The position numbers were made by a program, and so were the translations under genes. Of a stretch of DNA of 64,000 nt, positions 1 to 7,228 are shown piece by piece. The notes under the pieces are model-generated. The model saw only the letters and a program-made list of their open reading frames with translations. It was not told the origin of the DNA and did not search any database. The DNA is from Modestobacter italicus (GTDB lineage: Bacteria; Actinomycetota; Actinomycetes; Mycobacteriales; Geodermatophilaceae). Each line of letters opens with the position of its first letter. Position 1 is the stretch's first letter. The DNA lies in assembly GCF_019799965.1 (NCBI RefSeq), contig NZ_JABGCJ010000010.1, positions 1 through 64,000 on the forward strand. The letters run 5' to 3'.

Positions 1-199
1 GCTGGATGCTCACCGGGTCGGTGGTGTCGATCTGGACGGCGTGCAGACCGGGGTGCTCGGCGGTGATCTGCGCCAGCAGCGCGGTGCGCCGCCCGCCGAC
101 GATGACGGTGTTGCCCTCCTCGCGCAGGCGCAGCGCCAGGGCCAGGCCGATGCCGCTCGTCGCGCCGGGAATGAAGACGGTGTTCCCTGCGATGTCCAT
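1..199 (-). CDS. SDR family oxidoreductase, N-terminal part (gene runs off the window)
   Basis: The first 66 codons of a short-chain dehydrogenase read leftward from an ATG at 199. Residues 11-18 read PGATSGIG, the glycine-rich Rossmann dinucleotide loop of classical SDRs, followed by a GGRR segment near residue 40 at the position that often sets NADP preference. The catalytic Ser-Tyr-Lys part lies outside the window, so the substrate cannot be guessed. The gene is divergent from an XRE/MmyB-like regulator starting at 301; the 101 bp between them holds two 15-bp palindromes. SDR genes are common targets of this regulator family, so local control is a reasonable inference. Confidence 0.85.
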   Translation of the reverse strand, partial: MDIAGNTVFIPGATSGIGLALALRLREEGNTVIVGGRRTALLAQITAEHPGLHAVQIDTTDPVSIQ

Positions 200-249
200 G
201 CCCTCAGCGTTCGCCGGGTCCCGGTGCCGTGGCAGAGCGTGGTGATCGG

Positions 250-264
250 GGGATCGCCGATCCC
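250..264. promoter_or_regulatory. 15-bp palindrome between divergent SDR and regulator genes
   Basis: GGGATCG-C-CGATCCC is a perfect inverted repeat. Its centre lies 33 bp (about three helical turns) from the centre of a second, different palindrome at 283-297. It may be an operator or part of the SDR promoter; function is inferred only from position. Confidence 0.4.
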
Positions 265-282
265 TGGCTGCCGCAGGCGCGC

Positions 283-297
283 AGCAGTGACACTGCT
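283..297. promoter_or_regulatory. Candidate operator of the XRE/MmyB-like regulator
   Basis: AGCAGTG-A-CACTGCT is a perfect 15-bp inverted repeat ending 3 bp before the regulator's GTG. It overlaps GACACT (289-294), which lies 6 nt before that GTG and fits a -10 element of a leaderless transcript. A protein bound here would block the regulator's own promoter, consistent with autoregulation. Confidence 0.5.
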
Positions 298-300
298 CGG

Positions 301-1149
301 GTGAACCGAGACGATCTCGCCGACTTCCTCGTCCGGCGTCGCAGCGGCCTCCAGCCCGCGGACGTGGGGTTGAGCGCGGGGCCGCGCCGGCGCACCGCCG
401 GGCTGCGGCGGGAGGAGGTCGCGCAGCTCGCCGCGATGTCCACCGACTACTACACGCGGCTGGAGCAGCGGCGCGGACCGCAGCCGAGCACGCAGATGCT
501 CGCCTCGCTCGCCCGGGCGCTCCGGCTGACCGCGGACGAGCGTGCCTACCTCTACCGGGTCGCCGGACACGACGCCCCCGACCGGGTCGGCGGGGACGAC
601 CACGTCGCTCCCGGGCTGCTGCGCGTCCTCGACCGGCTGACCGACACACCGGCCCTCATCCTGTCCGCACTGGGCGAGACGCTCGTCCAGAACGACCCGG
701 CCCGTGCCCTCTTCGGGGACGTCAGCCACCTCACCGGCTTCGAACGCAGCGGCATCTACCGCTGGTTCGTGCACCCCGAGCAGGAACGGGTGCGCTACCC
801 GGAGGACGACCGCGACCGACAGAGCCGCGCCCAGGTGGCCTCGCTGCGCGCCGCTTACGGATCGATGGGAGCGACGTCCCGAGCCGGTGAGCTGGTCCGG
901 GTGCTCACCCGCATGAGCCCCGAGTTCGCGCGGCTGTGGGACGCCCACGAGGTGGGCCGGCGGTTCGAGGACCACAAGGTCCTCCTGCACCCCGAGGTCG
1001 GTCCCATCGAGGTCGACTGCCAGGCGCTGTTCACCGAGGACGAGTCCCAGGTGCTGCTCGTGCTCACCGCCCCTCCGGGAAGCGAAACCGCGAGCAGACT
1101 CGCGCTCCTCGCCGTCCTCGGCACGCAGGCCTTCGCGCCGGAGCACTAG
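301..1149 (+). CDS. XRE-family transcriptional regulator with MmyB-like ligand-binding domain
   Basis: A 282-residue DNA-binding protein. Residues about 5-70 form an XRE-type helix-turn-helix (RRRTAGLRREEVAQLA, then DYYTRLEQRRGPQPS), the hallmark start of the actinobacterial MmyB-like family. Residues about 95-265 are the PAS-like domain typical of the family, proposed to bind a small hydrophobic ligand. The GTG at 301 was chosen because the homologous part begins there and a -10-like GACACT sits 6 nt upstream, suggesting a leaderless message. It is divergent from an SDR gene, the usual partner and likely target. The ligand is unknown. Confidence 0.88.
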   Translation: MNRDDLADFLVRRRSGLQPADVGLSAGPRRRTAGLRREEVAQLAAMSTDYYTRLEQRRGPQPSTQMLASLARALRLTADERAYLYRVAGHDAPDRVGGDDHVAPGLLRVLDRLTDTPALILSALGETLVQNDPARALFGDVSHLTGFERSGIYRWFVHPEQERVRYPEDDRDRQSRAQVASLRAAYGSMGATSRAGELVRVLTRMSPEFARLWDAHEVGRRFEDHKVLLHPEVGPIEVDCQALFTEDESQVLLVLTAPPGSETASRLALLAVLGTQAFAPEH

Positions 1150-1272
1150 CTGCTCTGACTGTGGGCCTGGTCGGGCCGGCGCACAGCCAGTACGACGTGG
1201 CCGAATCGCCGCCTCGGTCCCGCGCTCTTGGCGGCCGCCGGCCCACGAGACCACCTGACACGAGGAGTTGCC

Positions 1273-1497
1273 GTGCACGTTCGCCGCTGGGCGGAACTGA
1301 GCAGCCGCCAGCAGACCGCGGTCCTGATAGCCGCATCGGTGCAGCTCTCGCTCGCCGCCACCGCATACGCCGATCTGGTCACCCGTCCGGCCGATCAGGT
1401 CAACGGGCCGAGAGGCCGGTGGGCCCTGGCCATTGCGGTCAGCTTCGTCGGGCCGCTGGCGTGGTTCCGCTGGGGCCACCGGGCTCCGGGCCGGTGA
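1273..1497 (+). CDS. Small membrane protein of the PLDc_N type
   Basis: A 74-residue protein with two hydrophobic segments: about 13-33 (AVLIAASVQLSLAATAYADL) and 48-68 (WALAIAVSFVGPLAWFRWG). The pattern (short helix, YADL, basic turn, then WA..I...GP..WF..G) matches the PLDc_N domain, which occurs alone in many small actinobacterial membrane proteins. The GTG at 1273 follows GAGGAG with suitable spacing. The domain has no catalytic residues, and its role when solitary is not established. Confidence 0.72.
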   Translation: MHVRRWAELSSRQQTAVLIAASVQLSLAATAYADLVTRPADQVNGPRGRWALAIAVSFVGPLAWFRWGHRAPGR

Positions 1498-1785
1498 GGT
1501 CCTCCAGCCCGGTACCGACCGGCGCGCGGCACGTGCGCAAGGCGCGCGAGCGGCTGTCGCGGGCACCGAGAGCGCAGCCGCTACGGCGGACCCTGCAATC
1601 CGGTGCGGGCGTGGTGGGTGCCTGCAGGGCCGCGTCTGCGGCCTGGGGACCGCCTGTCCAAGTGGCTCATCTGACCTGAGCGCCACGAACGGTCGGGTCA
1701 GCTTGGCGAGCAGCGCACTGCACGACTGGACCGCACGCCCACGGCCCGACGCCGAGCCCGGCGGACAGCCCATCGGCCGGCCGGC

Positions 1786-2859
1786 TCACGCCGGTTCCTC
1801 CGCGGCCCCGACCGCACCGTCCCGGCCCCGCGCGCTGACGCGCAGGTCGGTACCGGTCAGCAGGTCCTGAGGTGCTCGGTCGTCCCGTCGGAGGGCGACG
1901 GTGCCGATGACCGCGGCGACCAGGCCGGCCCACAGGACCAGCGGTGCCAGGACGACGAGGCCGGGCAGCTCCGCGGCCCTGTCACCGGACCACCGCGAGA
2001 ACGCAGCCACGACGAACCACGGACCCGAGATCAGGACGCCCCGCACCGCCAGCGCACGACGTGCAGCGGGGCGGCCGTCCCGCTGCACCACGGCAGCCCG
2101 CACCAGGAGCTGCCCGGGAGTCGCGCCGCCGGCGAGGACCGGGACGGCGACGAAGACGAACAGCAGGGAGACACCCAGCCCGATCAGGGAGCTGCCGTCG
2201 AGGAGGCCGACGAGCACGAAGTCGACCGCAGCCGCGGTCGCTCGGCGCAACGGACCGGACCGGCCCGAGCGCGCCGCCCCGTGGCCCGGGTGCGGCACCA
2301 CCACGACCGCCGGCGCCAGCAGAGCGCCGATGAGGGCGCCGCAGACGTTGGTCAGGACGTCGTCGACGTCGAGGACGCGGTAGGCGCAGTCGTAGAGCCC
2401 GAGGACGCCGCTGCCCTGGACCGCCTCGATCGCCGCGGAGGCCGCCAGTGCGACCACGAGGATCCGGGGAAGCGACCACCGGAAGGACCGCCGGAGCAGC
2501 ACACCACCGGGGACGAACATCGCGACGTTGTAGAGCAGCTGGAACAGGGCGGGACTGGACGACAGGGAGTGCCCCTCGGCGAGGTCGCCGCGAACGGCCC
2601 CGACGAAGGCGAGTGGCTCCAGGTTCCTCCCGACGCAGACCACGTCATCGGGTGACGGCAGTGGGAGCAACGTCAGCGCGACCACGAAGACGGCGTAGAC
2701 GGTGAAGAGGTAGATGCCCGCCGCACGCCCCCGGTCGACCACCCCGAAACGTCGGTACTGCACGACCAGCACCGGGACGGCCAGCACGCCCACTGTCAGC
2801 AGCGCGAGGACCGCCCCCAGGCCCAGTTGCCCGCGGAAGGCGTCGAGCACCGCGATCAC
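1786..2859 (-). CDS. VanZ-RDD fusion membrane protein
   Basis: A 357-residue integral membrane protein. Residues about 1-185 look like a VanZ domain: hydrophobic helices, LLPLPSPDD after the second, then LYNVAMFVPGGVLLRR and an acidic turn in DVDDVLTNVCGALIGALL, the characteristic D-N-x-G motif. Residues about 205-340 resemble an RDD domain (ATAAAVDFVLVGLL, later GATPGQLLVR). VanZ proteins are linked to glycopeptide tolerance and cell-surface change; RDD proteins may transport ions or compatible solutes. The fusion's function is unknown. It is convergent with the small gene ending at 1497, and the 288 bp between them show no convincing gene. Confidence 0.75.
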   Translation of the reverse strand: MIAVLDAFRGQLGLGAVLALLTVGVLAVPVLVVQYRRFGVVDRGRAAGIYLFTVYAVFVVALTLLPLPSPDDVVCVGRNLEPLAFVGAVRGDLAEGHSLSSSPALFQLLYNVAMFVPGGVLLRRSFRWSLPRILVVALAASAAIEAVQGSGVLGLYDCAYRVLDVDDVLTNVCGALIGALLAPAVVVVPHPGHGAARSGRSGPLRRATAAAVDFVLVGLLDGSSLIGLGVSLLFVFVAVPVLAGGATPGQLLVRAAVVQRDGRPAARRALAVRGVLISGPWFVVAAFSRWSGDRAAELPGLVVLAPLVLWAGLVAAVIGTVALRRDDRAPQDLLTGTDLRVSARGRDGAVGAAEEPA

Positions 2860-2974
2860 ATCGGCTCCCTCGTCGACCGTGCGTGTCCCACCTGCATGCC
2901 GTGCACTCCCCCTGACCGGACGTCGACACCCGACGTCCGTCCCGACCGCCGCGCTGCGCGCACCAGGCCGGTGG

Positions 2975-4024
2975 TCATGCCGCAGCCAGGGACAGCCCGG
3001 CCAGGCCGGCCATGCCCACCACGGCGAGTCCGGAGAGAGCGAGCAGGGCGCGGTGGTCGAGCATCACCGCGACGAACTCCCGCAGGTAGGCGCTCGGCCA
3101 GTAGTAGAGCGCGGTCGGGCAACCGATCGCCTGGGCGTCGATCCCCAACCGCCGCGCGAGCAGCGCCGCGCGCGGAGCGTGGTAGTTGCTGGTGACGATC
3201 AGGTAGGGCCCCGGCACACCTCGTTGCTCCAGCAGCCGCGCGCTGAACCGGAGGTTCTCCCGCGTGGTGCGTGACCGGTCCTCCACCAGGACGTCCTCGG
3301 CGGGGACGTCGTGCTGGCGCAGCCACTCGGCCATGGCCACCCCCTCGGCGCGCAGCTCGTCGACGCCCTGGCCGCCACTGGGGACGATCGGCAGCCCACC
3401 CGACCGTTCCCTCCGTTCCTCGACGGCGGTGACGGCACGGTGCAGGCGCGCGGCGAGCAACGGCGAGACCTCCCCTCCGACCAGACCGGCCCCGAGCACG
3501 ATGACCGCCCGGGCCTCGGCCCGCCGGGCGAGCCAGGCGTAGAGCGCGGTGTGCGTCGCGAAGGCCAGGAAGAGCAGGCCGGCGCAGGCCTGTGCGGTCA
3601 GCAGGCCCACCGCCAGCGCGCCGGTCACGGGGTTCTCGTGCCGGAGCAGAGCGACGAGGACGACGGGGAAGCCGATCATCGACAGCCCTGCCAGCAGGGA
3701 GAGGGCGTTGGCCAGCGATCTGCTCTCCCGGCGCAGCACCAGGACACCGTCGACCACCAGGAGCAGCGGCAGGAGGGCGAGGCCGAGCCCGACCAGTGCA
3801 GCCGCCGCGAGGACGACGACGCCGGTGGCGACCTCCAGCCCGGTCGACCGCACGGTCAGCAGGGCGACCGAGCCCAGCAGGTAGTGGCCGAGGAGGACCA
3901 CCAGGACGCCGTTGCGCAGAGCCCGCGGGTCCCTCCGCAGCGACCAGACCAGCGCCGCGCCCACGACGAGGACCCCGAGGAGAGCTGCCAGGTTCCGCGC
4001 GGCGAACTCCGTCGGCGGGCCCAC
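2975..4024 (-). CDS. YdcF/ElyC-SanA family (DUF218) membrane protein
   Basis: About 349 residues. Residues 1-160 hold five or six membrane helices. The C-terminal half is a DUF218 domain with its usual signposts: an AVIVLGAG strand-loop, PSGGQGVDELRAEG, DRSRTTREN and VTSNYHAPRAALLARRL. Family members act in envelope polysaccharide or peptidoglycan precursor processes (ElyC, SanA), though most are uncharacterised. The GTG at 4024 is chosen over an in-frame TTG at 4036 because the TTG lacks a properly spaced ribosome site; this is uncertain. Same strand as the VanZ-RDD gene, 115 bp upstream of it. Confidence 0.83.
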   Translation of the reverse strand: MGPPTEFAARNLAALLGVLVVGAALVWSLRRDPRALRNGVLVVLLGHYLLGSVALLTVRSTGLEVATGVVVLAAAALVGLGLALLPLLLVVDGVLVLRRESRSLANALSLLAGLSMIGFPVVLVALLRHENPVTGALAVGLLTAQACAGLLFLAFATHTALYAWLARRAEARAVIVLGAGLVGGEVSPLLAARLHRAVTAVEERRERSGGLPIVPSGGQGVDELRAEGVAMAEWLRQHDVPAEDVLVEDRSRTTRENLRFSARLLEQRGVPGPYLIVTSNYHAPRAALLARRLGIDAQAIGCPTALYYWPSAYLREFVAVMLDHRALLALSGLAVVGMAGLAGLSLAAA

Positions 4025-4103
4025 GCCCCGATCCAATCACCCCGGCCGCGAGCACGTGCAGCGCACTCGGGCGACCCGGGCGATGTGCAGGTGGGTGGCC
4101 CCC

Positions 4104-4109
4104 TAGGGT
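4104..4109 (+). promoter_or_regulatory. -10 element of a probable leaderless promoter
   Basis: TAGGGT lies 6 nt before the ATG at 4116 with no ribosome-binding purine tract, as expected for a transcript starting at the start codon. The same arrangement recurs before several genes in the window. Confidence 0.5.
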
Positions 4110-4115
4110 GCGCTC

Positions 4116-5906
4116 ATGCCGGTCGGGAGCCCGTACCGCCACCTGAGCCGCCGCGTCCGGGCACTGCCCGGTCTGATGTCCCGTGCGCCGTCGTGGGTGC
4201 TCCTCCTCGTCGGCGTGGTGACCACGGCGCTCGGCGTGCTCCTGGCCGTCCGCCCGCTCAGCTCGTTGACCGTGCTCGGTGTCTATGTCGGCCTGAGCTG
4301 CGTCGTCTCCGGAGTCGGTGACCTCGTGACGCACCGCGACGGTGCCGGCTGGCGGCCACTCGTCAGCGGCGCCGGCTGGGTCCTCGCCGGCGTCGCCGTC
4401 CTGGTGTGGCTCGGTCGCAGCCTCGAGCTCCTCGGCCCCTCCGTTGCCGTTCTCCTCATCGCCAGTGGCGCCGCGCGACTGCTCGACCTGCGCCGCGGCC
4501 CGACCGCGGACCGGGCGCTGTCCGGCGTGTTCGGCCTGTCGGAGATCGCGTTCGGCGTCGTCGCACTCGCGTGGCCCGATGCCACCCTGCTGGTCGTCGC
4601 GTTCCTGTTCGGCATGCGCACCGCCGCCTTCGGTCTCTCCCTGCTCTGGCGAGGAGTCGCCCGTCGAACCCCCTCGGGTGCCCGGCGGCCGTCCCGCGGC
4701 CCCGTCGCGGTGAGGTGGACGGCCGCAGGCGTCGTCCTGCTGGTGGCGGGCACGACGTTAGCGGTGAGCCACGAGCTCCGGCAAGGCATCCCGGTGCTGG
4801 ACGGCTTCTACGACGCTCCGGACGCCGTCCCCGACGAGGCCGGGCAGTTGCTGCGCGTCGAGCCGTACGGCGGGGACCTGCCGCCGGGGCTCGAGGCCCA
4901 CCGCATCCTCTACACGACGACCGCAGACGACGGCGTCCCCGCGCTGGCGAGCGGTGTGGTCGCGGTGCCCGCCGAGTCCACGGGTCGGCCGGTCCCCCTG
5001 GTCGCCTGGGCCCACGGCACGGTCGGTGTCGCGCGAGCGTGCGCGCCCAGCCTGGGCCGCGACGCCATCTCCACGGAGGGCATGCCGGCGATGGACGCCC
5101 TGGCCCGCAACGGGTGGGGCATGGTCGCCACCGACTACACCGGCCAGGGCACCGAAGGGGACTTCCCCTACCTGATCGGGCAGGGAGAGGGGCGCTCGGT
5201 GCTGGACGCCGTCCGCGCCGCGCACCAGGTCGCAGGCCTGGACCTGTCCCCGGAGACGGTCATCTGGGGGCACTCCCAGGGAGGCCACGCCGCCCTGTGG
5301 GCCGGCCAGCTCGCCCCGACGTACGCGCCGGACGTCGCCGTCGTCGGGATCGCCGCACTGTCGGCGGCGAGCGACCCACTGGCACTCGCGCAGGTCGTCA
5401 CCGCACACCCCGGCGCCCTCGGCGCGAGCCTGGGCATCTCCTTCGTGGTGGCCGCGTACAGCCGGTGGTACCCGGACATCTCCCTGGACGACGTCACCCC
5501 GGCGGCGCGGACGCTGGTCCGGGAGGCAGCCGCCCGCTGCACCAGCGAGCCGGGGAGCCTCGTCACCGTCCTGACCGGCGTCGCGGTCTCCGCGGACACC
5601 CCGATCCTCCGGACGGACCCGACGGCCGGCGCGGTCGGCCGCCGCCTGCGCGAGAACGTGCCGCTGGGGCCCTGGCAGGCACCGCTGTTCCTGGCCCAGG
5701 GAGGCGCGGACGAGGTCATCGTCCCCCGCCTCCAGGACGACTACGTGTCCCGGCTCTGCGCTGCCGGGCGCCCCCTGCTGTACACGAGGTACGCCGACAG
5801 GTCGCACATGGGCGTGCTCGAGCCCGACTCCCCCCTGAACGCCGATCTGGAGCAGTGGACGCAGGAACGGCTGGCCGGCCTCCCCCAGGCCGACAGCTGC
5901 CCGTGA
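4116..5906 (+). CDS. DUF308 (HdeD-like) membrane domain fused to a secretory-lipase-type alpha/beta hydrolase
   Basis: A 596-residue fusion. Residues about 25-190 contain six hydrophobic helices in repeated pairs (VLLLVGVVTTALGVLLAVRP; AGWVLAGVAVLVWLG), as in DUF308/HdeD proteins. One more helix near 205-222 leads into an extracytoplasmic hydrolase of the secretory lipase type: WAHGTVG oxyanion loop, DYTGQGTEGDFPY, nucleophile elbow GHSQGG with Ser387, a later acid in GGADEV and a histidine in RSHMG. A membrane-anchored esterase or lipase acting outside the cytoplasm is likely; the substrate is unknown. An internal ATG at 4176 would skip only a cytoplasmic tail; 4116 is preferred because of the -10 match. 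Confidence 0.82.
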   Translation: MPVGSPYRHLSRRVRALPGLMSRAPSWVLLLVGVVTTALGVLLAVRPLSSLTVLGVYVGLSCVVSGVGDLVTHRDGAGWRPLVSGAGWVLAGVAVLVWLGRSLELLGPSVAVLLIASGAARLLDLRRGPTADRALSGVFGLSEIAFGVVALAWPDATLLVVAFLFGMRTAAFGLSLLWRGVARRTPSGARRPSRGPVAVRWTAAGVVLLVAGTTLAVSHELRQGIPVLDGFYDAPDAVPDEAGQLLRVEPYGGDLPPGLEAHRILYTTTADDGVPALASGVVAVPAESTGRPVPLVAWAHGTVGVARACAPSLGRDAISTEGMPAMDALARNGWGMVATDYTGQGTEGDFPYLIGQGEGRSVLDAVRAAHQVAGLDLSPETVIWGHSQGGHAALWAGQLAPTYAPDVAVVGIAALSAASDPLALAQVVTAHPGALGASLGISFVVAAYSRWYPDISLDDVTPAARTLVREAAARCTSEPGSLVTVLTGVAVSADTPILRTDPTAGAVGRRLRENVPLGPWQAPLFLAQGGADEVIVPRLQDDYVSRLCAAGRPLLYTRYADRSHMGVLEPDSPLNADLEQWTQERLAGLPQADSCP

Positions 5907-5988
5907 CCCATCGCCGGACCGGGACACCCAGCTCTGAGCCGCCGTCGGCAGCCCGGCAGAGCGACGATCAGCTCGCCACCTCCCGGCA

Positions 5989-6010
5989 GCACCCAGCACG
6001 ACGTGGGTGC
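5989..6010. terminator. Hairpin between convergent hydrolase and marR genes
   Basis: GCACCCA and TGGGTGC form a 7-bp stem around an 8-nt loop between the hydrolase stop (5906) and the marR stop (6073). There is no U tract, as is usual at this GC content. Termination in either direction is inferred from position. Confidence 0.4.
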
Positions 6011-6072
6011 AGCACCGAGCTGCGGCCGTGAGCGAGCGCTCCAGTCATCCACATCGCGACATGGACCTGCGA

Positions 6073-6534
6073 TCACACCCGCTCGGCGGCCACGCCGATC
6101 GCGCCATGCAGCTCCCGGAGCGCCTGCTGCACGTCGCCGGCGGGCCGAGGGAGGGCGGCCTCGACAGCGGCCAGGGCCGGCAGGAAGTGCTGACCTGCCG
6201 AGGTGTGAGCGTGCTGGCCTGCGTCGGTGAGCGTGAGGCGGTACGACCGACGATCCCCTGGGTGCGGGACCTGCCGGACGTGCCCGCGCGCGACCAGTCG
6301 TTTGACGTGGCTGGAGACCGTCGTCGCCGGGGCGGACATCCACCGGGCGAGTTCGCCGGGGCTGATCTCGCCGGCCTGACGCAGCACGGAGTAGACGGCG
6401 AAGTCCTCGGCGTCCAGATCAGCGCTGGCCAGCGCTCTGTCCAGCAGTGCGATGGCGGCGCGGGCCGTCAGCCAGGTCTCGAACAGCACGTTCGACGGAT
6501 CATCACCATCGACAGGACTGCTGCGATCTCGCAC
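6073..6534 (-). CDS. MarR-family transcriptional regulator
   Basis: A 153-residue winged-helix repressor. The N-terminal helices (VLFETWLTARAAIALLDRAL) precede the DNA-binding region at about 45-100: EISPGELARWMSAPATTVSSH as the recognition helix, then RGHVRQVPHPGDRRSYRLTLT as the wing, with the DxRS motif typical of MarR. The GTG at 6534 is preceded by GAGGAGG at good spacing. The start codon and ribosome site lie inside one arm of a 13-bp inverted repeat, strong evidence for autoregulation and co-regulation of the divergent membrane gene. The effector is unknown. Confidence 0.88.
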   Translation of the reverse strand: MRDRSSPVDGDDPSNVLFETWLTARAAIALLDRALASADLDAEDFAVYSVLRQAGEISPGELARWMSAPATTVSSHVKRLVARGHVRQVPHPGDRRSYRLTLTDAGQHAHTSAGQHFLPALAAVEAALPRPAGDVQQALRELHGAIGVAAERV

Positions 6535-6565
6535 TATCCCTCCTCGGACAGGTAGTGCGAGATCG
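6524..6565. promoter_or_regulatory. Candidate MarR operator in the divergent promoter
   Basis: CGATCTCGCACTA (6524-6536) and TAGTGCGAGATCG (6553-6565) are perfect 13-bp inverted arms. The left arm also contains its own 12-bp palindrome TGCGA-TC-TCGCA (6522-6533); the right arm has a near copy (6556-6567). The arms cover the marR start and ribosome site, and overlap -10-like hexamers TAGCAT (6566-6571, plus) and TACGAT (6562-6567, minus). A MarR dimer on each arm could shut both genes. Confidence 0.7.
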
Positions 6566-6582
6566 TAGCATCGGAGGCTGTG

Positions 6583-7158
6583 GTGGAAATGTGGCGCGCG
6601 ATGAGTCGTGGCCGAGTGGTCGTAGCGGTCTGGGTCCTCTTCGGTATCAGCGCACTGGCGATGTTCGGGTGGCCCGGCCTGACCGGCGCGGTCTCCCAGG
6701 CCTGCCACGGGAGGAGCGCCCTGGACGTACGCAACCACTGGACCGCCGCGGACGCACGCGACCTGGTCGCAGCCTGCGGTGCCGAGGGACGGGCGGCCTA
6801 CCTCCGGCTGCAACTGCTCGACCTCGCGTACCCCCTGCTCTGCGGCCTGGCCCTGCTGCTCGTGTCCGCCCTGCTGGTCCGACGCCTGCCGACCCGGAGA
6901 TGGCGCCTGCTGCTCATCCCCGCACTCGCGATGACCGTGCTCGACTACGGCGAGAACGCGACTGTCTGGACCATCCTGTCGACCTGGCCCACCGTCGGGG
7001 ACCTCCCCGCACACCTCGGCGGGGCCGCCACCGCAGCGAAGCGCGTCGCGGGTCTCCTGGCCCACCTCGCCGTTCCGCTGCTCCTGCTCGCCGTCGGCTT
7101 CGATCGGCTGCGAGTCCGGGCGCAGACTCGGGCCGGAGCTGCGAACCCGTCCCGGTGA
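6583..7158 (+). CDS. Hypothetical four-helix membrane protein, divergent from marR
   Basis: About 191 residues with four predicted membrane helices (near 13-35, 75-97, 105-125 and 160-180). A soluble-looking stretch between helices 1 and 2 carries two cysteines (SQACHGRS and LVAACGAEG) that could form an external disulfide. No family is recognised. GGAGG at 6573-6577 best suits the GTG at 6583; the adjacent GTG at 6580 or the ATG at 6589 are alternatives. It shares the marR operator region, so it is the most likely regulatory target of MarR. Confidence 0.72.
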   Translation: MEMWRAMSRGRVVVAVWVLFGISALAMFGWPGLTGAVSQACHGRSALDVRNHWTAADARDLVAACGAEGRAAYLRLQLLDLAYPLLCGLALLLVSALLVRRLPTRRWRLLLIPALAMTVLDYGENATVWTILSTWPTVGDLPAHLGGAATAAKRVAGLLAHLAVPLLLLAVGFDRLRVRAQTRAGAANPSR

Positions 7159-7228
7159 GGCACCGACACCGGACAGCCGTGGGGCGCGGCGCCATCACCG
7201 CCGCCCGTGCCGTGCGCACCATGGGGAC

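Noticed and set aside
10-1773. Long open frame on the minus strand opposite the XRE regulator
   Set aside because: Arg/Gly/Pro/His-rich composition typical of antisense reading in high-GC DNA; the plus-strand regulator has clear motifs.
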